In this document: piece by piece, positions 9,379 to 18,335 of the stretch
Numbering within the stretch: position 1 is the stretch's first letter
How the letters are laid out: every line of letters starts with the position of its first letter
Translations under genes and position numbers: made by a program
Notes under the pieces: model-generated
What the model was told of the DNA's origin: nothing
The model's database searches: none
The model's input: only the letters and a program-made list of their open reading frames with translations
Assembly (NCBI GenBank): GCA_903844735.1
Contig: CAIMUX010000003.1
Location: 36,207-100,206, forward strand
DNA: 64,000 nucleotides
DNA from: Candidatus Eiseniibacteriota bacterium
GTDB taxonomy: Bacteria; Eisenbacteria; RBG-16-71-46; CAIMUX01
Direction of reading: 5' to 3'

Positions 9379-10200
9379 TCACTCCGATCCCTGGAGCTCC
9401 GCGTCGGTCGACTCGAAGATCTTGTCGGCGCTCTTCGCAACAAATCCGTCGTAGAGCTTCCCCGTGGCCGGGTCTGGATAGCGCCGGGCGAACTCGTAGT
9501 AGCATCCCGGGATCGTCTCTCGCGCACCGCCGCCGAACGTCCACGCGATCCGGCCGGCCAGAGTCGACGACTGTTCGAGGAGCACGGCGGGAGAACCCTT
9601 CACGCGACCACCCGACTCGTTCATCCGGAAGCCATTCGCCGCCAGCCAATCGTTGAGTTCCTCCAGCGAGGCAAAGGAAGTGAGTGCGTTCCATGAAACC
9701 GTAAAGTGGTTCACACGGATCCCGAACGCCGAAAGCCAGCCCGCGTACTCGGACTCCCCCAGAAGCTGCCGGTAGGTGGCCAGCGGCACGGGCGCCCACG
9801 TGGGCAACTCCGTGAACAAGAGCGCCGATCCTTCCCGCCCGGTCGGAACCTGTGCAGCCAGGCGCCGGGCGATATCGCGCAGACCCGCCGGAAAGCGGTG
9901 GGTCTGGAGCTCAGAGATGAAGACCCGCGGGTTCGTCGCATCCGAATGCACAAAGGAGCGGGCGTGGAGCCTCTTCTCGGGGAAGTCGTAGTCGCGCACC
10001 GGCAGGTAGCCGAGCGCCTCAAACGGGCGCGCCAAGGACTCGAGCGAGATCGGCGGCAGATCAAAGGTGCGGATCGCGACATGGTCGTTCACCACGGTTT
10101 CCCCGCGCTCGCTCAGCAACGAGTGAATGCGGCGCGCGTCCGGGGCGAGCCACACGTAGTCCGTCCAGAAGAAATCGAGCAGCTCGGGCAGGGTCAGCAC
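9379..10200 (-). CDS. DUF1338 / 2-oxoadipate dioxygenase-decarboxylase (HglS/YdcJ) family
   Basis: 273 residues from the GTG at 10200, preceded by GAGGGAGAG. Features of the DUF1338 fold are visible: an early HVAIRTFDL motif, RVNHFTVSWN in the middle and CYYEFARRYPDP near the end, supplying the His and Glu metal ligands expected for this Fe(II) dioxygenase family. Characterised members (HglS, plant homologues) convert 2-oxoadipate to 2-hydroxyglutarate in lysine catabolism. No other lysine-degradation gene is adjacent, so the substrate is inferred from family membership only. It sits between an MBL hydrolase (91 bases upstream) and a flippase (16 bases downstream). Confidence 0.8.
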   Translation of the reverse strand: MLTLPELLDFFWTDYVWLAPDARRIHSLLSERGETVVNDHVAIRTFDLPPISLESLARPFEALGYLPVRDYDFPEKRLHARSFVHSDATNPRVFISELQTHRFPAGLRDIARRLAAQVPTGREGSALLFTELPTWAPVPLATYRQLLGESEYAGWLSAFGIRVNHFTVSWNALTSFASLEELNDWLAANGFRMNESGGRVKGSPAVLLEQSSTLAGRIAWTFGGGARETIPGCYYEFARRYPDPATGKLYDGFVAKSADKIFESTDAELQGSE

Positions 10201-10291
10201 GGCTTGGTCTCTCCCTCGGGTCAATCCCCTCGTGGACGCGGCAGCGTTGGCACGGCCCGGGGCTCGCGTGCCTCTAGCGGCCGCCGATTGC

Positions 10292-10891
10292 TCATGGCTC
10301 GATGTCGCTCCGCCGGACATTCGCCAGCGTCTCGCGAAGGGCCTCCGCCGCGCCCCGGGTCATGGGGTCGCCGTGCCCGGGATAGATTGTCTGCACCGGC
10401 AGAGCGCAGAGCCGTTCCAACGAAACGGTCAGCGCTCGCGGATAGGCCCCGCCGGTGGTGCGAACCTGCACCGGCGTATCGCCAGAAAAAAGCACGCGAT
10501 CCTCGGGGCAATAGAGACACATCGAGTCGTCCGAATGTCCCGGCGTATGCAGCACCTCGAAGCGCCGATCGCCGAGCGAGACCCGCTCGCCGTCGCGGAG
10601 GCGTCGCGTCACCCCCGGCAGCGGCGCAAAGGCGTAGATCTCCGGGCTCAATGCGCGCCTCACCTCCTCAAGCCCACCGGCGTGGTCATAGTGCGAGTGG
10701 GTCAGGAAGATCTTCTGCAAAGACTTTTTTCCGATGCCCGTCGAGATCTGGTGCAAGTGATCGAGGATGAAGGCGTCCAGCCCGATATCGACGAGAGCAT
10801 TCACTCCGTGGAGAGTGTTACTGTCCCCGAGGACGAGCCAAGCGTTGCCCGAGTACGCCTCCGGGTTCTTCCGCAGCAGAATGATCCGCAT
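10292..10891 (-). CDS. MBL-fold metallohydrolase
   Basis: 199 residues; the ATG at 10891 shares one base with the stop of the upstream CheR-like gene (TGATG), which fixes the start. The full metallo-beta-lactamase metal set is visible: THSHYDHAGG, HTPGHSDDS, FSGDTP and YPGHGD. The family includes glyoxalase II-like thioesterases and other hydrolases. Nothing in the neighbourhood identifies the substrate. Translational coupling to the methyltransferase suggests a joint pathway or shared regulation. Confidence 0.88.
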   Translation of the reverse strand: MRIILLRKNPEAYSGNAWLVLGDSNTLHGVNALVDIGLDAFILDHLHQISTGIGKKSLQKIFLTHSHYDHAGGLEEVRRALSPEIYAFAPLPGVTRRLRDGERVSLGDRRFEVLHTPGHSDDSMCLYCPEDRVLFSGDTPVQVRTTGGAYPRALTVSLERLCALPVQTIYPGHGDPMTRGAAEALRETLANVRRSDIEP

Positions 10892-11511
10892 CAGCCGCTC
10901 TCCACCTTGCGGTAGAGGAACCCACCCTCCGCGATGTTGGTCCAGAGGTGCTCGGTCCCGGGCGGCGGCCGATGCGCCTGATCCAGCGCGAGGAAGCCTT
11001 GCGGCGCCAAGGCGCGATGAAACATCCGCACCACCTCCGACTGTTGCAGCGGCTGAAAGTGGAGCAGGACGTTCTTGCACACCACGAGGGAGAAATCGGT
11101 CCCTACTTCCCGGTAGCTGAGCAGATCGTGCTTCTGAAAGACGACCTTGCTGCGGATCTCCTCCACCACCTGGATGTAACCCGGACGGGCCGCGGGGCGG
11201 CTGTACTTACGGATCAGGTCGGGCCGCGGCGTCGTCTTCAGCACCAACTCGGGAAAGACCCCTTCGGCGATGCTCTCGCGGAACTGCGGGAATTCACTCT
11301 CCTCGTGGTCCGTGGCGTGGATGACGATGTTGGAAAAGCCGAAATAGCCCAAGTGCTCGCAGAAGAGCATGGCCAGCGAGAACGGCTCCTCGCCCGTGGC
11401 ACAGCCCGCATCCCAGATCTTAACCCTGCTGCGGCCAAGCAACTCCGGCATCGCCAGAGACACGATGTAGTGCAGGCTCTGCATGTCGCGGAAGAACGCC
11501 GTCAGCGCCAT
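10891..11511 (-). CDS. CheR-type SAM-dependent methyltransferase domain protein
   Basis: About 206 residues from the ATG at 11511 (start not certain; GGGGTGG lies upstream). It begins ALTAFFRD, contains the SAM-binding motif WDAGCATGEEPFSLA and the VVCKNVLLHF motif, and ends in a CheR-like C-terminal region. Classical CheR methylates chemoreceptor glutamates and has an N-terminal helical domain, which is missing here. No receptors or chemotaxis genes are nearby. Family membership is well supported; a chemotaxis role is not. It is likely a small CheR-like methyltransferase acting on an unknown substrate within this operon. Confidence 0.82.
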   Translation of the reverse strand: MALTAFFRDMQSLHYIVSLAMPELLGRSRVKIWDAGCATGEEPFSLAMLFCEHLGYFGFSNIVIHATDHEESEFPQFRESIAEGVFPELVLKTTPRPDLIRKYSRPAARPGYIQVVEEIRSKVVFQKHDLLSYREVGTDFSLVVCKNVLLHFQPLQQSEVVRMFHRALAPQGFLALDQAHRPPPGTEHLWTNIAEGGFLYRKVESG

Positions 11512-11530
11512 GACCACCCCAGAGAAGCGG

Positions 11531-11983
11531 TCACCGCGCGCCCCCTCGCCGCCCGGGGGTGGAAGGAAACCGAGCAAAGTACCGGCCCGCGATCCGCAAG
11601 AAGAGCTCGCAGCCGGGCCGCTCTCGCAGGAAATCCGACATATCGTCTGCCCCCATCATGCCCAGGTCGCCGACCACGTTATCCCGGCCCCTTGTGTCCG
11701 CAGCGACCTCTGCGACGAACGCAGCCGTCTCTCCGTCATTGATCGTCGCGGGACAGACGGAAAAGAAGCGAAACTCGCATCCCGCTCCAAACTCGGGGTG
11801 ACGGTGCAGATCACGGCGGAACGCCAATAGCGCCTCGCGCCGGGCGAGAATCTCCGGACGCACTCCGGCGAGGTGCTCCTCGACCGGCCGAATGCGGCTC
11901 CCGGCATCCATGGACCGGCCTGAGCTTCGCAATCCGAGTCCGTCGTTCGCGCCATCGCCGACGGGGCGGCTATCAGAACTCAT
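11531..11983 (-). pseudogene. Internally deleted M20-type amidohydrolase remnant
   Basis: 150 codons from the ATG at 11983, overlapping the DUF2203 gene by 11 bases. The N-terminal third ends in FRRDLHRHPEFG, the hallmark start of M20D amidohydrolases (hippurate or N-acyl-amino-acid hydrolases, normally about 390 residues). Directly after it, in the same frame, comes a C-terminal-like part with CPATINDGETAAFV and MGADDMSDFL, corresponding to the family's last 90 residues. The dimerisation domain and most metal ligands, about 250 residues, are absent. I read this as a genuine internal in-frame deletion, leaving an inactive remnant still held between two intact genes. Confidence 0.7.
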
Positions 11984-12380
11984 GGATCGGCCTCCGCCCC
12001 GCGAAACCGCTGCCGATCTCGTGCCAGTACCCGATCGTTTCCTCGTCCGATCGCCAGCAGAGAAAAACCAGTCGGCCGCCGCGGAGCGCATGAAGATCGA
12101 CCAACCCGGTCTGGAGGTCCCGCAGAAGCACCCCCGACTGCGCCAGTCGTTCGTGTTCCTCACCAAAGGTTTCGCGGCAGTAGGTGAGCCGCCCCTGCTT
12201 CTCGGCGTACTCCGGGTGCTCCGGGCTGGACAGGTCGGCGCCCCCCAGCAATTCCAGAACTTCGAGCCCATCCCGAAGCCCCTCGGCCTCTTCCACCGCC
12301 TTCTGCATGAGACGGATCGAGATCCGCATCTGCGGCACCATCCGATTCGCCTCGTCCAGGGTGAAAACCTTCGCGCGCAT
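11973..12380 (-). CDS. DUF2203 family protein
   Basis: 135 residues from the ATG at 12380, preceded by GGAGAGG. The start KVFTLDEANRMVP, a central helical segment and the closing GLVDLHALRGGRLVFLCW and IGYWHEIGSGFAGR motifs match DUF2203, a small family of unknown function found in many phyla. It is the first gene of the minus-strand operon. The roughly 260 bases between it and the divergent TPR-zincin gene at 12642 should hold both promoters; I could not pick convincing -35/-10 pairs there. Confidence 0.85.
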   Translation of the reverse strand: MRAKVFTLDEANRMVPQMRISIRLMQKAVEEAEGLRDGLEVLELLGGADLSSPEHPEYAEKQGRLTYCRETFGEEHERLAQSGVLLRDLQTGLVDLHALRGGRLVFLCWRSDEETIGYWHEIGSGFAGRRPIHEF

Positions 12381-12641
12381 CCGCCTCTCCATCCTGCCGC
12401 TTCCGCCCCCCGTGGAGCGCCCGGCCCGGTATCGAGACGAGATGGTACCGCAGCGACGGCGGCCGACCAAGCGATCCACGCCACCTTGCCCCGCGGGAAG
12501 CCGTCCAGGACCTCCCCGGAATTCGGCGGGAGTCCGTCACCTCGGAATCGCTGAATTGCGATGCCTCCCCCTCGAATCCCCCACGCTTGGCGTGGGCCGG
12601 GGCATGTCCTACACTCGGGGTTAGCCACGGAAGGAGCATCC

Positions 12642-13487
12642 ATGGGCGAGCGACGCGACGAAACGAAGAGCTGGCCTCCCCTCTCGAAGAGACTTATCGA
12701 GCGGGTCGACCGGGCATGGGACGTACTGGAGGACGGCGACCCTGAGGCCGCCGGCATGGAGGCCGAGGAGCTGATGGAGGAGACCCGGGAGCATCCCGAG
12801 GTCCGTTTCCTCTTTGGCGCCGCCCTTCTCGAATCAGGGGATCCCGCCGGGGCCTTAGAACAGCTCCGGCAATGCCTGGGCCTCGTCGAGGACCCGATCA
12901 TCCTCGAGTACTACCTGGCTTCGACCCTGTTCGAAAACCACCGATTCGAGGAGTCGCTGGAGCTGTTCCGCCGCGTCTGTGCGGAAGAGCCCGACGAGGC
13001 GCCCCCGGCGTATGGCATGGCCGAAACGCTGGAGTTCCTCGGCGAGTACGAGGAAGCTGAAGAGCTGTACGAGCGCGCTCACGCCCTCGAAGAGCAGGAT
13101 TTTCCGATCCCGATCCGCATGAAGCGCGAGGCGTTTCGGGAGGTGGTGCAGGAGGCGGTCGAGCACCTTCCCGAGGAGATCCGCGGCCATCTCGAAAAGG
13201 TCCCGGTGGTCGTGGAGGACCTCCCCAGCCGCGAGATCCTCGCCTCGGAGCCGGATGACGACCCGCTCACCCCGACGGTGCTCGGCCTCTTCGTCGGGCC
13301 AAGCCTGCGTGAGCAGAGCGTTTTCGACCCGATCGTCACCCCGCCGACGATCTTCGTGTACCAGCGAAACCTGGAACGCTTCTGCCAGACCCGCGAGGAG
13401 TTGATCGAGGAGATCCGTCTCACCCTCTTCCATGAGGTGGGGCACTACCTCGGGAAAACTGAGGAAGAGCTGGACGAGTACGAGTAA
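12642..13487 (+). CDS. TPR protein with C-terminal zincin-like metalloprotease motif
   Basis: 281 residues; the ATG has AAGGAG 6 bases upstream. Residues 20-160 are acidic TPR-like helical repeats. The C-terminal 110 residues correspond to the small zincin family (Possibl_zincin_1 type) and end with LFHEVGHYLG, an HExGH zinc-binding helix with the catalytic Glu, followed by Glu-rich residues. It is probably cytoplasmic because no signal peptide is seen. Function in this family is poorly known. It is divergent from the DUF2203 operon. Confidence 0.8.
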   Translation: MGERRDETKSWPPLSKRLIERVDRAWDVLEDGDPEAAGMEAEELMEETREHPEVRFLFGAALLESGDPAGALEQLRQCLGLVEDPIILEYYLASTLFENHRFEESLELFRRVCAEEPDEAPPAYGMAETLEFLGEYEEAEELYERAHALEEQDFPIPIRMKREAFREVVQEAVEHLPEEIRGHLEKVPVVVEDLPSREILASEPDDDPLTPTVLGLFVGPSLREQSVFDPIVTPPTIFVYQRNLERFCQTREELIEEIRLTLFHEVGHYLGKTEEELDEYE

Positions 13488-13635
13488 CTTCCCTGCCACA
13501 CATGGCTCACGTCCTGACCCGGCGACGGACGCAGCGATGGAGTTTTCGGAGCGGATAGGTCGGAAGAGGGGTTGCATTGCTTTGGCGGACGATGGGCGGG
13601 TGGTGACACCGGCGCCCGGACCCCGGAGGACCCCG

Positions 13636-16600
13636 ATGAAGCGCATGTATCGGCTCCATCCCGTGTTCCTGCTGCTCGGCCTCTTGATGACCACGCGGGT
13701 CCAGGCCGACCCGGCGAATCTGCAGGAAATGCGTCAGGTTTGCCGCTCCTGGCTCGATCATCGAGTCGGCGTGCAGGGTGACTGGTCCGGCAGCCGGGTT
13801 CCTGAGATCGCCGGAGAACAGCCGATCACGCAAGGGGACGAGGTGCTGGGCTTGGCGTTTCGGATTGCGCCGCAGGGCTTCATCCTGGTCCCTGCCGCCA
13901 AGGAACTGTGTCCGGTTTGGTTCTTCTCCGAGACCGGATCGCTCGACTTCACGACCGAGAATGTGGCCGCGGATGTCCTTCGCGGCCGTCTGGCTCTGGC
14001 ATCCGCAATTGCTGCGGAAAAGACCGCCATCGCGGATCCTCGCCAGCGCGGGCTTGCCGTCGTCGCATCAGAGAACAACCGGTCACGCTGGGCGCGGATG
14101 ACGGAGACGAGCTCGGAGTGGATGAACGAACACGACAAGAAGGCCGGGGGCATCGGGCCGCTCCTGTCCACCACCTGGCATCAGGGTCCCCCGTTCAATA
14201 TGCTCTGCCCCATCGGACGCAACGACACTCGGTGCGTCGCAGGTTGTCTGCCCATCGCAACGGCCCAGATCGCCCGGTATCACGCCTACCCATCGGAGGG
14301 CGGCACAGGAGAAGCGGACGATCCCTGGAACGGTGACCGCTGCGACTCCATCTCCTCTGAGACCGCCCTCCTGCACGCGGACTTCCGCGACGCCTACGAT
14401 TGGAATCGCATGCCGGACACCTGCCTGCCTTCGTGCGGAAGCGATGCCGATTCCGCGGTCGCCGAGCTGTGCTACGAGCTGGGGGTCGCGGGCCAGGCCG
14501 ATTACGGAACGAATTGCGGCACTGGTGCTTATCCGAAGTGGTCGGTCCTCGCGCTCCAGGAACATTTCGGATACGACGACTCCGCCGAGTTCGTGTACCG
14601 GGCCCAGGTAGCCGGCGCCCACGAATGGTTCACTCTGCTGCGGGATGAGATCAACGCTTCTCGACCCGTTCTCTACGCTTTCACGTACCTGAGCGGCGTC
14701 AACCACGCCGTCGTGTGCGACGGCTGGCGGTTCGATGCCGGGATCGAGCAGGTCAGCCTGAATCTCGGCGGAGGTGGGGTCACAGGGTGGTTTGCCGCCG
14801 ATGACAACGGGATGTCCTACCCCATGCAGGACTACGCGATCATCCACCTGGCCCCGCCCGTGCGGTTGATGTCGGTCGAGCCGAACGGGAACGGCGACTA
14901 CGCAAACATACAGAACGCCATTGACGCCGCACGAAACGGAACCGTCATCGAACTGCTCGACGGCGTTTACAAGGGACAGGGGAACCGGGATCTGAACTGC
15001 AGGGGGAAGCGGATCATCATCCGCAGCCGAAGCGACGATCCTGGCCTATGTATCCTTGATTGCGAGGGAACCACGGCGAACCAGCATCGGGGCTTCGTCT
15101 TCAATCACGACGAGACCGTAGCCACCGTGATCCAGGGGATCACGATCCGAAACGGCTACGTCTCGAGCAGCAACGGGGCCGGCCCCACCCTGGGCGGCGC
15201 CGTGCTCTGCGGGAGTGGAATCGGTGCCTCACCGCGTTTCATGGACTGCGTGTTCTCCCAAAACCACGCCGACGAGGGGGGAGCGATCGCTTGTTCCGGT
15301 CCCGCCGCTCCGTTGATCCAGACCTGCGTCTTTTCCCGGAACAGCTCTGATCGCGGCGGAGCGATCGCTTGCTCCGGTGCGGCCGCCCCGTTGATCGAGA
15401 CCTGCATATTCTGGAAGAATACAGCTCTGGAAGGAGGCGCCTTCTTCCAAACCGGCGCGGGGGTGGCTCGAATCGACAGCTCCACATTCTATCGTAACAG
15501 CGCTCCTTCGGGGAGCGGGCTTTACGTCGGCCCCGAAAGCGAACTGCTCCTCACGCAGTCAATCGTGGCCCGCAATCACCTCGGGGGCGGGGTCTACCTC
15601 GCCGACGGCGGCATCGCCCGTCTGAGCTGCTGTGACTTGTACGCCAACGACAGCGGCGACTGGACCGGCGGGATCGCCAACCAGTTGAACCGTGGCGGCA
15701 ACATCTCGGCCAACCCCATGTTCTGCGATGCCGAAGAGGGAGATCTGGGCCTGGAGCTCACCTCGCCCTGCGCGGAGGCGACATGCGGGCGCCTGGGAGC
15801 CCGACCCGCACGCTGTGGCGGCCTCACTCACTACGTGGGCGCCGCGCCGCAGTATCAGTACAAGACCATCGCACAGGCGCTGGCCGTCGCTCGCGAAGGA
15901 GGCACGATCATCCTGGTGGACAGCCTCTACGCCGGAGAAGGCAACCGCGATCTGGCCATCCCCAGTCACGGACTGACCATCGAGTCAGCCGCCATGGACC
16001 CGGCGACGTGCGTGCTGGATGTACAGGGGGACTCCACGGAGCCGCACCGGGCGTTCCTGCTCCCGAGCAAACACCGCGTGACGATTCAGGGGATCACCGT
16101 GAGACACGGGTGGACGCTATCCGGAGGTGCGATCTACGCGGCGTCCGCCGACAGCGCCAGGATTCTGAACTGCTCGTTTAGGGAGTGCATCGCGGGAGGA
16201 TCGTTCACCGATCTCGGTGGGGGAGCCGTGTGCGTCTATGGCGACAGCTCCCGAGGCGGGCGGACGGTCATTCGCGACTGCAGCTTCGAGGCGTGCGCCT
16301 CGGGTTCCGGCGGGGGTGCCGTGAGTTTCTCGTATCGGGATTTCGCCGACACGGCATTCGTGCAGAACTGCATCTTCAATTCGAACACGGCTCGTGACCG
16401 GGGCGGCGCTCTCACCGGGAGCCGTGCCCGGATCAAAGTCAGCAACTCCATCTTCCGCACCAACTCCGCTGCGAGCGGCGGGGCGGTCATGGTTGACGCC
16501 CAGAGCCGCATCTGGGTCGAGTCATGCACCATGGTGGGCAACACCGCCACAGGCACGGGCGAATGCGCCTACATCGAGGAGACAGGGACGGAAGGCCACT

Positions 16601-17196
16601 TCAAGAACTGCATCCTCGCTTCCGACACCGGACAGCCCCCCATGGCGTGCTCTTCGACTCCCGGCACGACGATCACTGTGGTCTGCTGCAATCTGTGGCC
16701 GCTTGAAGATGCCGATGGGAGCGGTTGTCTGTCCGGCCTGCGAAGCGGCAACATCCATGAGGATCCGCAGTTCTGCGCTCCCCAGACGGGCAACTACCAG
16801 CTTCGCGCCACTTCCCCTTGCAGCCCCGACCAGTCGGGAAATCAGGGCTGCGGGCTGATCGGAGCGCTGCCGACGGGTTGCGGTCCCCTGCCCCCGGATG
16901 CCGGAGGGACAGGACTGTCCCTCCTTCGCTGCGTTCCGAATCCGTTCCATGGAAAGACGCAGATCGACTATGTGATACCCGCTCAGGCCGCGGGTCGGAC
17001 GCTCGACATCTCGATCTATGATGCCGGCGGGCGTCTGGTCCGCACCCTCTTTCAGGCGCCGGGCAGCCCCGGAACGCAAACGGCCCACTGGAACGCGCTG
17101 GACGATCGCGGACGGCGGGTCGGCTCGGGGGTCTTCTTCTGCCGCCTCCGGATCGGAGGGGAAGAGGCCACGCAGCGCTTGATCGTCCTTCGCTGA
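13636..17196 (+). CDS. Secreted C10 (streptopain-like) cysteine peptidase with two beta-helix domains and FlgD-like tail
   Basis: 1186 residues; the ATG at 13636 has GGAGG upstream and opens a clear signal peptide (KRMYRLHPVFLLLGLL) ending near ADPAN. A propeptide-like region (about 30-170) precedes a C10 peptidase domain. Catalytic Cys204 lies in AGCLPIATAQIARYH and His357 in NHAVVCDGW, with a W/G-rich stretch after it. From about 410 to 1090 two right-handed beta-helix arrays follow, each opening with a GDYANIQ/YKTIAQAL-type strand and GNRDL, and containing near-identical GGAIACSG repeats. The last 90 residues form a FlgD-Ig-like domain (VPNPFHGKTQIDYVIP ... GSGVFFCRL), used as a sorting or anchoring module in FCB bacteria. 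Likely an exported, surface-retained protease that binds polysaccharide or surfaces. Confidence 0.9.
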   Translation: MKRMYRLHPVFLLLGLLMTTRVQADPANLQEMRQVCRSWLDHRVGVQGDWSGSRVPEIAGEQPITQGDEVLGLAFRIAPQGFILVPAAKELCPVWFFSETGSLDFTTENVAADVLRGRLALASAIAAEKTAIADPRQRGLAVVASENNRSRWARMTETSSEWMNEHDKKAGGIGPLLSTTWHQGPPFNMLCPIGRNDTRCVAGCLPIATAQIARYHAYPSEGGTGEADDPWNGDRCDSISSETALLHADFRDAYDWNRMPDTCLPSCGSDADSAVAELCYELGVAGQADYGTNCGTGAYPKWSVLALQEHFGYDDSAEFVYRAQVAGAHEWFTLLRDEINASRPVLYAFTYLSGVNHAVVCDGWRFDAGIEQVSLNLGGGGVTGWFAADDNGMSYPMQDYAIIHLAPPVRLMSVEPNGNGDYANIQNAIDAARNGTVIELLDGVYKGQGNRDLNCRGKRIIIRSRSDDPGLCILDCEGTTANQHRGFVFNHDETVATVIQGITIRNGYVSSSNGAGPTLGGAVLCGSGIGASPRFMDCVFSQNHADEGGAIACSGPAAPLIQTCVFSRNSSDRGGAIACSGAAAPLIETCIFWKNTALEGGAFFQTGAGVARIDSSTFYRNSAPSGSGLYVGPESELLLTQSIVARNHLGGGVYLADGGIARLSCCDLYANDSGDWTGGIANQLNRGGNISANPMFCDAEEGDLGLELTSPCAEATCGRLGARPARCGGLTHYVGAAPQYQYKTIAQALAVAREGGTIILVDSLYAGEGNRDLAIPSHGLTIESAAMDPATCVLDVQGDSTEPHRAFLLPSKHRVTIQGITVRHGWTLSGGAIYAASADSARILNCSFRECIAGGSFTDLGGGAVCVYGDSSRGGRTVIRDCSFEACASGSGGGAVSFSYRDFADTAFVQNCIFNSNTARDRGGALTGSRARIKVSNSIFRTNSAASGGAVMVDAQSRIWVESCTMVGNTATGTGECAYIEETGTEGHFKNCILASDTGQPPMACSSTPGTTITVVCCNLWPLEDADGSGCLSGLRSGNIHEDPQFCAPQTGNYQLRATSPCSPDQSGNQGCGLIGALPTGCGPLPPDAGGTGLSLLRCVPNPFHGKTQIDYVIPAQAAGRTLDISIYDAGGRLVRTLFQAPGSPGTQTAHWNALDDRGRRVGSGVFFCRLRIGGEEATQRLIVLR

Positions 17197-17199
17197 GGG

Positions 17200-18252
17200 T
17201 CATCGGGCGGTCATGCACAGACGGAGGCCGAGATTGTCGCTCCGGCCGTCGGGGTAGTAGCTCATGCGGGACGCGGACCGGCAGTCCGACGCGTAGTTGA
17301 ACCAGCCGCCGCCTCGTTTGCCACGGAGAGAACCCGACTCGGGACCGGTCGGATTCGCGGCATTCCCCGCGTACGGCCCGTATCGGTCCCAGCACCACTC
17401 CCACACGTTCCCGTGCATATCCTTCAGACCCCAGTCATTCGCCCTCTTGCCGCCCACATCGTGCGTCGTGCCCCAGGCGTTGCCACAGTGCCACCCGACC
17501 TGGCCGAGGTTCGCGTCCAAAGGTCCGCAGTACCTGATCGTGATGCCGCCGTTGCAGAACGCATATGTGCTCGTCGCGCGGCAGGCGTATTCCCACTCCG
17601 CCTCGGTCAGCAGTCGATACCCCTCTGCAGCCTGATCCCAGGTAACCGTGGCGCTCATGATGTGATTCCCGTCGTAGTTCGCCCCCATGATCGTGTATGC
17701 GGGCGTGTAGCCATCAACGGCGGACCGCTGATTGCAGTAGCTCACGGCGTCGTACCAGGTCACCTGCTCGACCGGCTTGCGCGTGCCCCGGACACTCGAC
17801 TCATTCCATCCCATCACCGCCTGCCACTCCGACTGCGTCACCTCGCAAGTGGAGACGTACATGGGTTTCGTCAAGGTCACCCGGTGCTGCGTCTCGTCGG
17901 GGACTCGCCACAGTTCATCCGTCGGGCTGCCCATGGTGAACGTGCCTGCAGGAATCGCAACCATGCCCGTCGGCGGCTGAGGGCACGAGTTCGGCGTGCA
18001 GGCCCCACCCGCGGCCCAGGTACCGGGGCAGTCAGCCTCTGTTGTCACGGTGCAGGTGCCGTCAAGCGCGCAGCACGAACCAGGCTGCGGTCTCACCGTC
18101 GACGTGCCATCCCCCCGGCAACCGGCGAGCACGATGACCACCATCACACCCAAGATCCATAGTCTGCGCGTGGCCAAGAATCCCGCCGCCGTCCCGAGGA
18201 CGCGTCGGGAACGGTCGATCGGCCGACCCGTTCCGTCCCGGCACCCGGTCAA
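17200..18252 (-). CDS. FGE/SUMF1-domain lipoprotein (copy 1, intact)
   Basis: 350 residues. A hydrophobic segment (WILGVMVVIVLAGC) with a lipobox Cys about 45 residues in suggests that translation may begin closer to the lipobox, for example at a downstream TTG. A Cys-rich linker with spacing CC-x4-G-x-C and ACTPNSCPQP follows. The rest is a complete formylglycine-generating-enzyme-like domain: MVAIPAGTFTMGSP, EVTQSEWQAVMG, RLLTEAEWEYACRA, DMHGNVWEWCWD and a final GLRLCMTAR. In many bacteria this fold is a binding or modification module rather than a true sulfatase activator, and no sulfatase is seen. It converges on the C10 peptidase gene with only 3 bases between stops. Two damaged paralogues lie near 46 and 50 kb. 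Confidence 0.88.
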   Translation of the reverse strand: MTGCRDGTGRPIDRSRRVLGTAAGFLATRRLWILGVMVVIVLAGCRGDGTSTVRPQPGSCCALDGTCTVTTEADCPGTWAAGGACTPNSCPQPPTGMVAIPAGTFTMGSPTDELWRVPDETQHRVTLTKPMYVSTCEVTQSEWQAVMGWNESSVRGTRKPVEQVTWYDAVSYCNQRSAVDGYTPAYTIMGANYDGNHIMSATVTWDQAAEGYRLLTEAEWEYACRATSTYAFCNGGITIRYCGPLDANLGQVGWHCGNAWGTTHDVGGKRANDWGLKDMHGNVWEWCWDRYGPYAGNAANPTGPESGSLRGKRGGGWFNYASDCRSASRMSYYPDGRSDNLGLRLCMTAR

Positions 18253-18335
18253 CGATCGGTCGCGGATGTGCTGCTTCCTAGTCAGGTTGGCTCCGAAGTT
18301 CGGGCAATGGGCGGCCGGGTCTCACATCGAACGGA

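Noticed and set aside
11984..12901. Upstream extension of the M20 remnant frame to 12901
   Set aside because: It would overlap the whole DUF2203 gene and lacks family similarity; the ATG at 11983 directly precedes the recognisable part.
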